From NCBI GenBank assembly GCA_934446365.1, contig CAKSDZ010000001.1, forward strand, positions 124,001-188,000: a DNA stretch of 64,000 nucleotides, written 5' to 3'. The position numbers were made by a program, and so were the translations under genes. This stretch comes from an uncultured Eubacteriales bacterium. GTDB lineage: Bacteria; Bacillota; Clostridia; Oscillospirales; CAG-272. Below are positions 34,430-43,828 of the stretch, piece by piece (position 1 is the first letter of the stretch; each line of letters begins with the position of its first letter). The notes under the pieces were generated by a model. It had not been told where the DNA came from. It searched no databases and saw only the letters and a list, made by a program, of their open reading frames with translations.

Positions 34430-36103
34430 ATGGCTGAGTTTTTGAAGCTGAAAAAATCCAACTGTAAAAATTGCTATAAATGTATCCGTCACTGTCCGGT
34501 GAAGTCCATTCGGTTTTCCGGCAATCAGGCGAATATCGTCGGCAATGAGTGTATTCTTTGCGGTCAATGCTTTGTCGTATGTCCCCAGAATGCGAAGCAG
34601 ATCGCGGACAGCACGGAGCTTGTGCGCACACTGCTGGGCGGCGGAGAACCTGTCATCGCGAGCATTGCGCCTTCTTTCATCGCCAATTATGAGGATGTGG
34701 GAATCGACGAGCTTCGCGAGGCGCTCCGAAAAATCGGATTTGCCGACGCCGAGGAGACGGCGATCGGCGCTACGATTGTCAAGCGGGAATATGAGCATAT
34801 ATTGGCGGAAGGCAGACAGGACGTGCTGATTTCCTCCTGCTGTCATTCCGTCAACCTCCTCATACAGAAGTATTTTCCGGCGGAGCTGCCGTATCTTGCG
34901 GATGTGATGAGCCCGATGCAGGCACATTCCGCGGATATCAAGCGAAGGCATCCGGATGCGAAAACCGTGTTCATCGGTCCGTGTGTCGCGAAAAAGGATG
35001 AGGCGGATTATTATAAGGGCGTCGATGCGGTTCTGACGTTTGAGGAGCTGACGGAATGGTTTGGCCGCGAGCATGTGACGCTCAGGAAGAACAAGGATAA
35101 AAATCCGGACAGCCGTGCCCGTTTTTTCCCGACGACGGGCGGCATTCTGAAAACGATGGACTGCTCGGCGGCCGGTTATACCTATCTTGCCATCGACGGT
35201 GTGGAGAACTGCATGGCGGCGCTGCGCGACATCGAGGAGGGAAAGCTGCATAAATGCTTCATCGAGATGTCCGCATGCGTGGGAAGCTGTGTGGGCGGTC
35301 CCGTTATGGAGAAATATCACCGTTCTCCCGTGCGCAGCTATATCGCCGTATCCGAATATGCCGGCAAAAACGATTTTGACGTTTTGCAGCCGGAAAGACA
35401 GGATACCGAAAAGCATTTTGAATACATAGAGCGCAAGCTGAAAATGCCGACGGAAACCGAGATTACGGAAATTCTCCGTCAGATGGGGAAAACGAAGCCG
35501 TCGGATGAGCTTAACTGCGGTTCCTGCGGATATGATACGTGCCGTGCGAAGGCGGTGGCAATCTATCAGGGAAAAGCGGAAATTTCGATGTGTCTGCCGT
35601 ATCTCAAAGACAGAGCGGAGAATTTCTCGGATAACATCATCAACAATACGCCGAACGGCATCGTCGTGCTGAACGAAAACTTGGAGGTTCAGCAGATTAA
35701 CCGCGCGGCGCTGGGACTCATGAACATTTCCCGTGCGTCGGACGTCATGGGAGAGCCGGTCGTCCGCATTTTGGATCCGAAGGTGTTCATGGATGTGAAA
35801 AACACGGGGCGCGGCGTATCGGGACAGCATGTCTATCTTGCCGAATATGACCGCTATGTGGAGCAGACCGTTGTTTTCGACAAGGAGTACCGTATTCTTA
35901 TCTGCATCATGCGCGATGTGACCGATGAGGCGATCGAGCGTGAGAAAAAAGAGGAAATGAGCCGTCAGACGGTTGAAATCGCGGATAAAGTGGTCGATAA
36001 ACAAATGCGGATCGTCCAGGAGATCGCGTCTTTGCTCGGTGAGACGGCGGCCGAGACGAAGATTGCGCTCACGAAATTAAAGGAGTCGATAGCGGATGAA
36101 TAA
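34430..36103 (+). CDS. Sensory [FeFe] hydrogenase with PAS domain (group C type)
   Basis: The 557-residue protein has, in order, two [4Fe-4S] ferredoxin motifs (residues 8-60: CKNCYKCIRHCP and CILCGQCFVVCP), an H-cluster domain (about 75-350) with SSCCHSV, GPCVAKKDE and MSACVGSCVGG, a third Fe-S motif of the PF04060 kind (NCGSCGYDTCRAKA with a distal Cys), a PAS domain (about 405-510) and a C-terminal helix. The variant H-cluster motifs and the PAS domain mark it as a sensory rather than catalytic hydrogenase. It overlaps the phosphatase gene by 8 bases. It probably binds H2 and passes the signal through the PAS domain. This class has been noted but little studied. Confidence 0.9.
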   Translation: MAEFLKLKKSNCKNCYKCIRHCPVKSIRFSGNQANIVGNECILCGQCFVVCPQNAKQIADSTELVRTLLGGGEPVIASIAPSFIANYEDVGIDELREALRKIGFADAEETAIGATIVKREYEHILAEGRQDVLISSCCHSVNLLIQKYFPAELPYLADVMSPMQAHSADIKRRHPDAKTVFIGPCVAKKDEADYYKGVDAVLTFEELTEWFGREHVTLRKNKDKNPDSRARFFPTTGGILKTMDCSAAGYTYLAIDGVENCMAALRDIEEGKLHKCFIEMSACVGSCVGGPVMEKYHRSPVRSYIAVSEYAGKNDFDVLQPERQDTEKHFEYIERKLKMPTETEITEILRQMGKTKPSDELNCGSCGYDTCRAKAVAIYQGKAEISMCLPYLKDRAENFSDNIINNTPNGIVVLNENLEVQQINRAALGLMNISRASDVMGEPVVRILDPKVFMDVKNTGRGVSGQHVYLAEYDRYVEQTVVFDKEYRILICIMRDVTDEAIEREKKEEMSRQTVEIADKVVDKQMRIVQEIASLLGETAAETKIALTKLKESIADE

Positions 36104-37268
36104 TCTTTGTGCGGATATCGGTTATCGAAGCGTCAACCATTACGGAGAAGAGCTGTGCGGCGATCATGTCGATGTCATCGAGCAAAACGACGGTTCGACG
36201 GTGATCGTGCTTGCGGACGGTCTCGGAAGCGGCGTCAAGGCGAGCATACTTTCGACATTGACGGCCAAAATCATATCCACGATGATTTCCGAAGGCCTTT
36301 CCATGGAGGACTGCGTATCGACGATTGCGGCCACACTTCCGGTGTGTTCCGTGCGCGGTGTTGCGTATTCGACCTTTACGCTGATTCGGATTGTGAACAA
36401 TGAATACGCCGAGATTCTTCAATATGATAATCCGTTGGTCATTCTTCTCAGAGACGGACACGGCGTTGAAATTCCGAAAACGGAACTGAATATCGGCGGA
36501 AAATCGATTTATCGTTCCCGAATCAAGCTGCAAGAGAATGATATTTTCATCGCCATGAGCGACGGCTGCATCCATGCGGGTGTGGGACTTGCGCTCAATT
36601 TCGGCTGGGACAGAAAGGACATCATCTCCTATATGGAGACGTTTTACGACGTCGGCTTTACGGCGAAAACGCTTTCCACGATTCTTCTCGACGAATGCAA
36701 CCGTCTGTATGACGGGAAGCCGGGCGACGACACCACGGTGTGTACGGTTAGGATCCGAAAACGGGCGCCGATGAATCTTTTGTTCGGTCCTCCGTCGAAC
36801 AGAGACGACTGCGATAAAATGATGTCGCTTTTCTTCTCCAAGGAGGGCGGACATATCGTGTGCGGAGGAACGACGTCGTCGATTGCCGCGCGTTATCTCG
36901 GCAAAACGGTGCGCACGGAAATGAATTTCGTCGATCCGGAAATCCCTCCGATTGCGCATATCGACGGTGTCGATCTTGTGACCGAGGGCGTCATCACAAT
37001 CAATCGGGTGCTCAAATATGCGAAGGATTATATCAAGGATAACGAATCGTATAAAGAGTGGAGTTACCGACAGGACGGCGCCTCGATGATCTGCCGGATG
37101 CTTTTTGAGGAGGCGACCGATATCAATTTTTATGTCGGACGTGCGATGAATCCGGCACATCAGAATCCCGATCTGCCGATCAACTTCAATATTAAGATGC
37201 AGCTTGTTTCCGAGCTCTCCGAATGTTTGAAGAAAATGGGAAAACGAATCAAAGTCAGTTATTTCTGA
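36096..37268 (+). CDS. SpoIIE/PP2C-type serine phosphatase
   Basis: The 390-residue protein carries a PP2C/SpoIIE phosphatase domain over residues 1-225, with metal-binding Asp motifs VIVLADGLGSG, FIAMSDGC and GKPGDDTTVCTV. The C-terminal 160 residues are unrecognised. It starts inside the sensory hydrogenase gene, so the two are made together. Its likely job is to dephosphorylate a protein in response to the H2 sensor. The target is unknown; the kinase-like protein at the head of the operon or the group B hydrogenase could be involved. Confidence 0.9.
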   Translation: MNNLCADIGYRSVNHYGEELCGDHVDVIEQNDGSTVIVLADGLGSGVKASILSTLTAKIISTMISEGLSMEDCVSTIAATLPVCSVRGVAYSTFTLIRIVNNEYAEILQYDNPLVILLRDGHGVEIPKTELNIGGKSIYRSRIKLQENDIFIAMSDGCIHAGVGLALNFGWDRKDIISYMETFYDVGFTAKTLSTILLDECNRLYDGKPGDDTTVCTVRIRKRAPMNLLFGPPSNRDDCDKMMSLFFSKEGGHIVCGGTTSSIAARYLGKTVRTEMNFVDPEIPPIAHIDGVDLVTEGVITINRVLKYAKDYIKDNESYKEWSYRQDGASMICRMLFEEATDINFYVGRAMNPAHQNPDLPINFNIKMQLVSELSECLKKMGKRIKVSYF

Positions 37269-37300
37269 TATGGATATTTGAGGGAAGGAAGGTATCGGCT

Positions 37301-38737
37301 GTGAGAAAATTTGATACCAAAGTACAGCATTTGAAATATAAGGTGCTCCGCGAGGTTGCGCGGCTTGCATGGCGTGACGAGCTTCTTGAACACATCGTCG
37401 ATATTCCCAAGACGATTGTGCCGGGGAATGAGGCGACCATGCGCTGCTGCATCTACAAGGAGCGGGCGATTCTTTCGGAGCGAGTGAAGCTTGCCATGGG
37501 CGGGGACCGCGCCAATCCCAATGTGATTGAGGTCATCGACATCGCATGTGACGAGTGTCCGGTCGGCGGCTACAAGGTTACGGAGACCTGCCGCGGGTGT
37601 CTTGCGCACAGATGTGAGGATGTTTGCCGCCGCGGCGCCATTACGTTTGACGAGGCACATGTCGCGCATATCGACAAGTCGAAATGCGTAGAATGCGGAC
37701 AGTGCGCGAAGGTGTGTCCTTATGGCGCGATTATGGACTTCAAGCGTCCCTGTGAGCGGTCCTGCAAGGTTGGCGCGATTTCCATGCGCGAGGATAAGGC
37801 CGCATCCATCAACAACGACAAGTGCATTTCCTGCGGCGCTTGCGTATATCAATGCCCGTTCGGTGCGATATCGGATAAATCTTATATTCTTGACGTGATC
37901 GATTTGCTGAAAAAGAGCGGCGGCAATGAAAACTTCAAGGTGTTCGCCGTTGTTGCGCCTTCGATATCCAGTCAGTTTACTTATGCAAAGCTCGGTCAGG
38001 TGATCAGCGGCATCAAGGCGCTCGGCTTCCATACGGTTGTGGAGGCGGCACTCGGTGCGGATATGGTGGCGTATAACGAAGCTGCCGAGCTTGCCGAGAA
38101 GGGATTCCTTACAAGCTCTTGTTGTCCCGCGTTTGTGTCCTATGTGCAGAAAGCGTTTCCGGATCTTGCGCCGTATGTATCTCACAATCTTTCTCCGGTC
38201 GGAACGATTTCAAAATATATCAAGGAAACGACGCCGGGTGCCAAGATTGTTTTTATCGGTCCGTGTACTGCAAAGAAAATGGAATTTCGCAAGCCGGAGG
38301 TTGCGCCTTACATAGACAGCGTGATCACGTTTGAAGAGCTTCAAGCCCTGTTTGACAGCAAGGATATCGATATCACATCGCTCGGCATGGACGTGCTCGA
38401 CAATGCCTCTTATTTCGGCAGAATTTTTGCCCGCTGCGGCGGACTTTCGGATGCTGTGGCGGAAGCCTTGAAGGAGCAGGGCGTTGACGACTTTGATTTG
38501 AAAGCGGTTTCCTGTGATGGAATTGAAGCGTGCCGAATGGCACTTTTGAAGGCGAGCAAGCGCGTCTTGGATGGCAATTTCATTGAAGGTATGGCCTGTG
38601 TGGGCGGCTGTATCGGCGGTGCAGGCTGCTTGACGCATGGCGAGAAGAACAAGGCTGAGGTCGATAAATACGGCAGGGAAGCGCTTGAAAAGACCATTCA
38701 GGACGCTATCGGCGTTTTGAATATCCAAGAAAAATGA
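37301..38737 (+). CDS. Group B monomeric [FeFe] hydrogenase
   Basis: The 478-residue enzyme starts at GTG 37301 behind AAGGAAGG. It has Cys-rich N-terminal motifs (CDECPVGGYKVTETCRGC), two [4Fe-4S] motifs (CVECGQCAKVCP and CISCGACVYQCP) and an H-cluster with TSSCCPAF, GPCTAKKME and MACVGGCIGGAGC. These variants of the usual L1-L3 motifs are those of group B. It is likely to evolve or oxidise H2 with ferredoxin. It is the last gene of the signalling operon and is followed by a terminator. Confidence 0.92.
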   Translation: MRKFDTKVQHLKYKVLREVARLAWRDELLEHIVDIPKTIVPGNEATMRCCIYKERAILSERVKLAMGGDRANPNVIEVIDIACDECPVGGYKVTETCRGCLAHRCEDVCRRGAITFDEAHVAHIDKSKCVECGQCAKVCPYGAIMDFKRPCERSCKVGAISMREDKAASINNDKCISCGACVYQCPFGAISDKSYILDVIDLLKKSGGNENFKVFAVVAPSISSQFTYAKLGQVISGIKALGFHTVVEAALGADMVAYNEAAELAEKGFLTSSCCPAFVSYVQKAFPDLAPYVSHNLSPVGTISKYIKETTPGAKIVFIGPCTAKKMEFRKPEVAPYIDSVITFEELQALFDSKDIDITSLGMDVLDNASYFGRIFARCGGLSDAVAEALKEQGVDDFDLKAVSCDGIEACRMALLKASKRVLDGNFIEGMACVGGCIGGAGCLTHGEKNKAEVDKYGREALEKTIQDAIGVLNIQEK

Positions 38738-38746
38738 AAAGAGAAC

Positions 38747-38778
38747 AAAAAACGATCGGAGCGATCCGATCGTTTTTT
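38747..38778 (+). terminator. Terminator of the hydrogenase operon
   Basis: AAAAAACGATCGGA (38747-38760), loop GCGA, TCCGATCGTTTTTT (38765-38778). Confidence 0.95.
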
Positions 38779-38784
38779 GAACAG

Positions 38785-38818
38785 TAAAAAGGCACATTCA
38801 AAAGAATGTGCCTTTTTA
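38785..38818 (-). terminator. Terminator of the Ig-like surface protein gene
   Basis: TAAAAAGGCACATTC (38785-38799), loop AAAA, GAATGTGCCTTTTTA (38804-38818). It works on both strands. Confidence 0.92.
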
Positions 38819-38841
38819 TTTAAAACTGTCAGTATTTTCTA

Positions 38842-40851
38842 TTATGATTTTTTCTTTTTCTTATTCAATACGATGATTACGACGACGACAACGGCTACGA
38901 CAACAACGACCGCAGCAATGATGCCGATAATAAGACCTGTGGAAGAACCGCCGCCGTTATTATTGGAGTTTGTCGTAGAAGGAGTGGAGTTGTCTGTGTC
39001 GATGATGCTGCCGTCTACGGTGACAGTCAGTGTGGTGCTCAAATCGATTCCGTCGATATCGGAAACGATTCTGACGGTTTTTTCACCGGGCTCGCTCGAA
39101 TCAAATCTAACCTTGTAATCTTCCGATTTCATCACAACTTTGGTATCATCGGCATAGACGAGAGAAACTGTCATACCTGTCGCATCAAACTGTTCTCCAA
39201 CCGTATAGGTGGTTTTGAGCGGCTCTGCGGTTACTTCCATCTTTACGGGCGCTTCCACTTTTACAGTTACTTCTTTTGTAATATTGATGCCAAGTGATGT
39301 ATCCGAAGCCGTTCCAGTGATGGTTGCAGCTACATTTCCAGGTGTTTTGGTATTGCAGTTGACGGTGAAATCCAAACTTGTCTGTGTATCCGTATCTCCG
39401 CTCAATTTTTTTGAGCCGTCGTTGTATACAAGGTAGATTTCAAAGTTATCCGCCGTCAGCGTGTCATTATAACGGAATTCCTTTTCAGGAGTTGCAATTT
39501 CCAAATCGACAACATTGATAATTTCGATTTCAAATGGAACCGAATAGCCATAATAATTGGCTGTTAAGGTTTTCGTACCAACCGACTTATAATCTCCTGT
39601 ACAGTTGAACAGAGAAGGAGGAATATCGGAATTCGAAGTTCCGTCGGCATAGTTTACTTTGAATTTAAAATTGTTTGGGACAAAAGTATCCCCTAAGGCT
39701 GCAAGTTCATAAACCTTGGATTCCGGCTCTTCTACGATTTCTATACTGTCGATTCCGATTACTTTTACGTTATAGGAAACGGACTGCGAACCGAATTTCA
39801 GGGTTACAGGCGTGCTTTCAGAAGCGGTTCCGAGATTGGCGCTTGTGCTTGCACTGTCAAGGATTTCCGATGTGCCGTCTGTATAGGTAGCTCTCAGCTG
39901 AAGACCGGTAAGGTCGATGGATTCGCCGGCATAATATTCCGTTTTTGTGGGAACGGAAAGAATCTCGAGGCTGGCGATGCTCTCTTCTTTTAATTCAAGG
40001 TCACTTTTATAATTGGTGACATATTCTTTGCTGCCGATTACGATGTAGTCGATATCGATCGCAGCGCCGACATAAGAACCCGTGCCGTCGGTTACGTTAT
40101 AGCCGAACGGGAAGAGAACAAGCTCGGACAGAAATCCTCCCCAGCGGGACTGAGGGACGCCGTCATCATTTTTGGTCAGAAGATCCGCGTAGTTGGTCGC
40201 ACTGTTGATGTCTCTCATGCTGAAAATATAGGTTTCCCATTCGCTGGAGCCGGAGACATATTTTTTACCGTTGGCGTCCTCATAAAGATCCGAAGTCGTA
40301 GCAGATACTACCTTATAGTTATTGGTTGCGTTGGTTGCGAAAGCGAACGTGAATCTCGGGGAGGAGCTATAGTTTCTGACGCGGATCTTTACATATTCCG
40401 CCTGATTGTTGGTCTCCGCACCGATCTGCATGTTTTTCTCATGATATTCATCGATGATAAAAGAGAGTCCCGGCGTGGTATTGGCGCCTGTTACTTCAAA
40501 ATGGAGCACCTCGCCGTTTTCGATCAGGGACCATGTGGTGTTGTTTAAGTAAGAGTTGTATTTTTTAAAACATGGCGCGATAACATTGCCGTCCTCATCG
40601 ATGGGCTGGTTGTAGTTGGAGCCGTCGATTACGAGGGTCTCGCCGTACTCGTCAAGACGCTCGTTCTGCTCCCATTCGCCAGTTTCCTCGTTGTATCTTG
40701 CCCACAGCGATGTGGTATCCGCAGAAAAGTCAAGAAAGTCGAGGCAGTAAATACCGCTTTCAGTCTTTGTGATAGCAGCTGCGGAGGTGAGCATCGATAC
40801 GGAACCCAACACGAACAGTACCGATAAGAAAACCGATAAAATTTTTTTCAT
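38842..40851 (-). CDS. Surface protein with bacterial Ig-like repeats
   Basis: The 669-residue protein has a signal peptide (KKILSVFLSVLFVLGSVSML, cleaved after about residue 25), an N-terminal beta-rich domain (30-280) and about four Ig-like (Big_3) repeats, each with YxxGxxxDxxGLxxxxxYxDG signatures (290-375, 375-455, 455-545, 545-625). A Ser/Asn/Gly linker, a strong membrane helix and a KKKKKS tail anchor it in the membrane. The N-terminal domain may bind carbohydrate, as in many gut Clostridia (inference). It stands alone with its own terminator. Confidence 0.85.
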   Translation of the reverse strand: MKKILSVFLSVLFVLGSVSMLTSAAAITKTESGIYCLDFLDFSADTTSLWARYNEETGEWEQNERLDEYGETLVIDGSNYNQPIDEDGNVIAPCFKKYNSYLNNTTWSLIENGEVLHFEVTGANTTPGLSFIIDEYHEKNMQIGAETNNQAEYVKIRVRNYSSSPRFTFAFATNATNNYKVVSATTSDLYEDANGKKYVSGSSEWETYIFSMRDINSATNYADLLTKNDDGVPQSRWGGFLSELVLFPFGYNVTDGTGSYVGAAIDIDYIVIGSKEYVTNYKSDLELKEESIASLEILSVPTKTEYYAGESIDLTGLQLRATYTDGTSEILDSASTSANLGTASESTPVTLKFGSQSVSYNVKVIGIDSIEIVEEPESKVYELAALGDTFVPNNFKFKVNYADGTSNSDIPPSLFNCTGDYKSVGTKTLTANYYGYSVPFEIEIINVVDLEIATPEKEFRYNDTLTADNFEIYLVYNDGSKKLSGDTDTQTSLDFTVNCNTKTPGNVAATITGTASDTSLGINITKEVTVKVEAPVKMEVTAEPLKTTYTVGEQFDATGMTVSLVYADDTKVVMKSEDYKVRFDSSEPGEKTVRIVSDIDGIDLSTTLTVTVDGSIIDTDNSTPSTTNSNNNGGGSSTGLIIGIIAAVVVVVAVVVVVIIVLNKKKKKS

Positions 40852-40956
40852 AATAAAAATTCCTTTCTGGAAAATTTTTTACACAATTATTATAGCATTC
40901 TGTCGAGAAAAAGTCAATATGCAATCTTGTTTCTTGTAAATTTTGATTGTAAGGCT

Positions 40957-41394
40957 TTAAAAGGATTCCAGCATGTCGACTCTTCTCTGGTGCCGTCCGC
41001 CGAGGAACTCGGCGTTAAGGAAAGCGTCCGTAATCTGTACCGCTTTTTCAAAGGGAAGGATACGCGCGCCGAGGCACAGAACATTGGCATCGTTGTGCTG
41101 ACGGGTGAGCGCGGCGGATTCTGTGTCGGAGCAAAGCGCCGCGCGGATTCCCTTGTGCTTGTTCGCGGCGATGCTCATGCCGATTCCGGTTCCGCAGATC
41201 AGAATGCCGAGCGCACATTCGCCGCTTGTTATTTTTCCGCATACGCGGTCGGCATATACCGGATAATCCACGGATTCTTCCGTATCGGTCCCGAGATTGA
41301 TGCAGTCGTATCCCTGCTTTTCGAGATGCTCGATGAGCCTTTTTTTGTAGTCCACGCCGGCATGATCCGACGCGATTGCAAGTTTTGTCGCCAT
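40957..41394 (-). CDS. rpiB: Ribose-5-phosphate isomerase B
   Basis: The 145-residue enzyme has IASDHAGVDYKK at the start, GTDTEESVDYPVYA, and the catalytic Cys in ILICGTGIGMSIAANK. It interconverts ribose-5-phosphate and ribulose-5-phosphate in the pentose phosphate pathway. The ATG follows GGGAGGAA. It lies 48 bases downstream of tsaB on the same strand and may be the end of that unit. Confidence 0.95.
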   Translation of the reverse strand: MATKLAIASDHAGVDYKKRLIEHLEKQGYDCINLGTDTEESVDYPVYADRVCGKITSGECALGILICGTGIGMSIAANKHKGIRAALCSDTESAALTRQHNDANVLCLGARILPFEKAVQITDAFLNAEFLGGRHQRRVDMLESF

Positions 41395-41442
41395 ATTTTG
41401 TTCCTCCCGTTTCTCCGGTCTTTTCCGGAAATGACATAATTT

Positions 41443-42147
41443 TTATATGGTGCGCCCGGCAAGCTCGCGCTCCGCCTGCGACGGACGCAGATATTCCGGT
41501 CTCAAAAGCACATCCGTAAGGATCGATTTGTCCTCGGCGAGGCGATAGCTTTCAAGCGCTGCCAACGCGACGCCATATCCGCTTTGCCATCTTGCATGCT
41601 TTGGCGTTTCCCTCATGAAGGGCAGAGACATTGCCTCTATGATTCCGTAGCCGTCTCCGGTGAAATAGACCGGCTTGTCATAAGCATCGAGCCTTTCCGA
41701 AAGCTCCTCTGCCGAAATCAGGCTGTCCGGCATCAGTCGGATGAGCCTTCCGCCCTGCGGCTTAAAGACCGCCGTATACAGCTGTCCGCGCCTTGCGTCC
41801 ATGACGGGACAAATGAGCGCGTCGATGCAGAAAGACGCGATGCCCCGCGCCATGGCTTCCAGCGTGGAGACGCCGACGCAGATTTTGTTTTTGCCGAATG
41901 CAAGCCCCTTGACGGTCGAGATGCCGATGCGCACGCCGGTGAAGGAGCCGGGACCTGCGGAAACCGCCATCATATCGATGTCGTCGATTGTCACTCCCGA
42001 ATTCCTCATGAGGTCCCGTATCATGGGAAGCATGGTTTGACTGTGAGTGAGTCCGGATTTTTGAGAATAAACGGCGATGGGCTCGTCATTCTCACAGAGG
42101 GCAGCCGAGGCGACCGTTGCCGATGTGTCGATTGCCAGTATTTTCAT
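41443..42147 (-). CDS. tsaB: tRNA threonylcarbamoyladenosine biosynthesis protein TsaB
   Basis: The 234-residue ASKHA-fold protein starts with ILAIDTSATVASAALCEN and has the family stretch SAGPGSFTGVRIGIST. It forms the TsaBDE complex that makes t6A37 in tRNAs reading ANN codons. It overlaps tsaE by 4 bases. tsaD is not in the window. Confidence 0.95.
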   Translation of the reverse strand: MKILAIDTSATVASAALCENDEPIAVYSQKSGLTHSQTMLPMIRDLMRNSGVTIDDIDMMAVSAGPGSFTGVRIGISTVKGLAFGKNKICVGVSTLEAMARGIASFCIDALICPVMDARRGQLYTAVFKPQGGRLIRLMPDSLISAEELSERLDAYDKPVYFTGDGYGIIEAMSLPFMRETPKHARWQSGYGVALAALESYRLAEDKSILTDVLLRPEYLRPSQAERELAGRTI

Positions 42148-42599
42148 TTCTGCTCAGCTCCTCCTTTTCCGGGCTTGCGGTCGATGGTAATGCGGCGGGC
42201 TTCCGTGTCGCTTTCCATCTTCTCGATTGTGACGGCGATATATCCCGCCGGCAGCCACGGGAGGATTTTTTCGCTCCATTCGGCAAAGCAGATACCGGCG
42301 CCGCCGGTATAATCGTAATATCCCGTCGCATAAAGCGATTCCTCGTCGTCGATGCGGTACATGTCGAAGTGGTAGACGGGAATTTTCCCGGGATACTCGT
42401 TTACAATCGTATAAGTCGGACTCTGGACCCGTGCGTTCGGTGCGAGCTTGTGTGCCGCACCGCGGATAAAGGCCGTTTTCCCGACGCCGAGATCGCCGAA
42501 CATGGCGACGAAATCGCCGGCATGCAGGGCTTTTGAAAATTCAAATCCGAGCATTTCCGTCTCTTCGGTGCTTTTGGTCAAATAAATTTCCGGTGTCAT
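42144..42599 (-). CDS. tsaE: tRNA threonylcarbamoyladenosine biosynthesis ATPase TsaE
   Basis: The 151-residue P-loop ATPase has Walker A FGDLGVGKTAFIRG and the family motifs SPTYTIVNEY and HFDMYRI. It resets the TsaBD complex for t6A synthesis. The overlap with tsaB and the desulfurase 23 bases upstream suggest one transcript. Confidence 0.95.
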   Translation of the reverse strand: MTPEIYLTKSTEETEMLGFEFSKALHAGDFVAMFGDLGVGKTAFIRGAAHKLAPNARVQSPTYTIVNEYPGKIPVYHFDMYRIDDEESLYATGYYDYTGGAGICFAEWSEKILPWLPAGYIAVTIEKMESDTEARRITIDRKPGKGGAEQK

Positions 42600-42622
42600 T
42601 TTAAATTCCGTATCTCAAAAAA

Positions 42623-43810
42623 TCATTTTATTTTTGCCAGCCGTTGCAGTCCTTGGCCCAAGGAAGCGCAGAGCGCCGTGATGTCCTCTTCCGTATTCTG
42701 TATGCCGAGCGAGATGCGGACGGTTGCGTCCGCATCGGCAGCGGAGAGTCCGAAAGAGCGCAGAACATAGCTTGCATGTCCGGTGTTCGAGGAGCAGGCG
42801 GAGCCGCTCGAAACGTATACGCCGTCCGCCGAGAGACTGTGCAGCAGCGTTTCGCTGCGGATGCCGGGAACGGTGAGGCTGATGATGTGATTCGCAATCA
42901 CCGCGGTTTGCGGACGGTTAATCCGAACTCCATGGCCGGCAAATGCAGAGATTCCGTTTTCCAGCCTTTCGCGCAGCCGTGCGGTGCCGGAAAGAAAAGA
43001 GGGAAGCGTTTTGGCTCCGTATTCCGCCGCCGCGCCGAAGCCGGCGATTCCTGCGACGTTTTCCGTGCCGGAACGAAAGCCGCGTTCCTGTCCGCCGCCG
43101 AAAACGACGGGGGAAAGCGCACGGGTTTTGATGATTTTATCGTTGATATAGAGGGCTCCGACGCCTTTGGGACCGCCGATTTTGTGCGCACTGAGCGTCA
43201 CCATGTCGGCGGCGACGGCGGGGCAGATTTCCGTTTTCAGAAAGCCTTGGACCGCATCACAATGAATCAGTACGTCCGGATTTGCCGCTCTCGCCGCCGC
43301 CGCGACGGCGGCAATATCGTTCACCGCTCCGGTCTCGTTGTTGACAAGCATGGCGGAAACAAGAATGGTATCCGGCGAAAGCGCCTTTCCGTATGTGTCC
43401 ATGTCCCATACGCCCTGCGGGGATGGAATTTTGACGATTTGAAAGCCCAGCGCTTCCAGATGGTGCGCCGTTTCGACGACCGACGGATGCTCGGTTTCCC
43501 CGATGATGATTTTTTTGCCGCGGTTGCGGCTTTTTGCCATAGCGCTGCCGATTAGGGCGAGATTGTTCGCCTCCGTCCCGCTTGCGGTGAAAATCAGATT
43601 TTCCGGCTTTGTGCGCAGTCCCGATTTTGAGGGGCAAAGCGCGGCCAAAATTTTCATTCGCGCTTCCGTCACGATTTTTTCCGCTTCCAGTCCGAGTGTA
43701 TGGAGAGAGGACGGATTTCCGTAGACATGGCGCATCACAAATTCCATTTTTTCATAGGCGGCGGCGCAAAGCGGCGTCGTCGCGCTGTTGTCGAGATAAT
43801 GTTCCGTCAT
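42623..43810 (-). CDS. Cysteine desulfurase (NifS/IscS family), copy 2
   Basis: The 395-residue enzyme has the PLP lysine in TLSAHKIGGPKG, a PLP Asp in LIHCDAVQG and the catalytic Cys in SSGSACSSNTG. The longer loop around the Cys is like group I IscS/NifS. It is distinct from the copy at 26.4-27.6 kb. It lies between a lipoprotein gene and tsaE, and may supply sulfur for Fe-S clusters or thiolation. Confidence 0.93.
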   Translation of the reverse strand: MTEHYLDNSATTPLCAAAYEKMEFVMRHVYGNPSSLHTLGLEAEKIVTEARMKILAALCPSKSGLRTKPENLIFTASGTEANNLALIGSAMAKSRNRGKKIIIGETEHPSVVETAHHLEALGFQIVKIPSPQGVWDMDTYGKALSPDTILVSAMLVNNETGAVNDIAAVAAAARAANPDVLIHCDAVQGFLKTEICPAVAADMVTLSAHKIGGPKGVGALYINDKIIKTRALSPVVFGGGQERGFRSGTENVAGIAGFGAAAEYGAKTLPSFLSGTARLRERLENGISAFAGHGVRINRPQTAVIANHIISLTVPGIRSETLLHSLSADGVYVSSGSACSSNTGHASYVLRSFGLSAADADATVRISLGIQNTEEDITALCASLGQGLQRLAKIK

Positions 43811-43828
43811 AAGCTTTATCCGCGTTTT

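Noticed and set aside
34316..36004. 562-codon minus-strand frame across the sensory hydrogenase
   Set aside because: It is a shadow of the clear Fe-S and H-cluster protein on the plus strand and resembles no protein.
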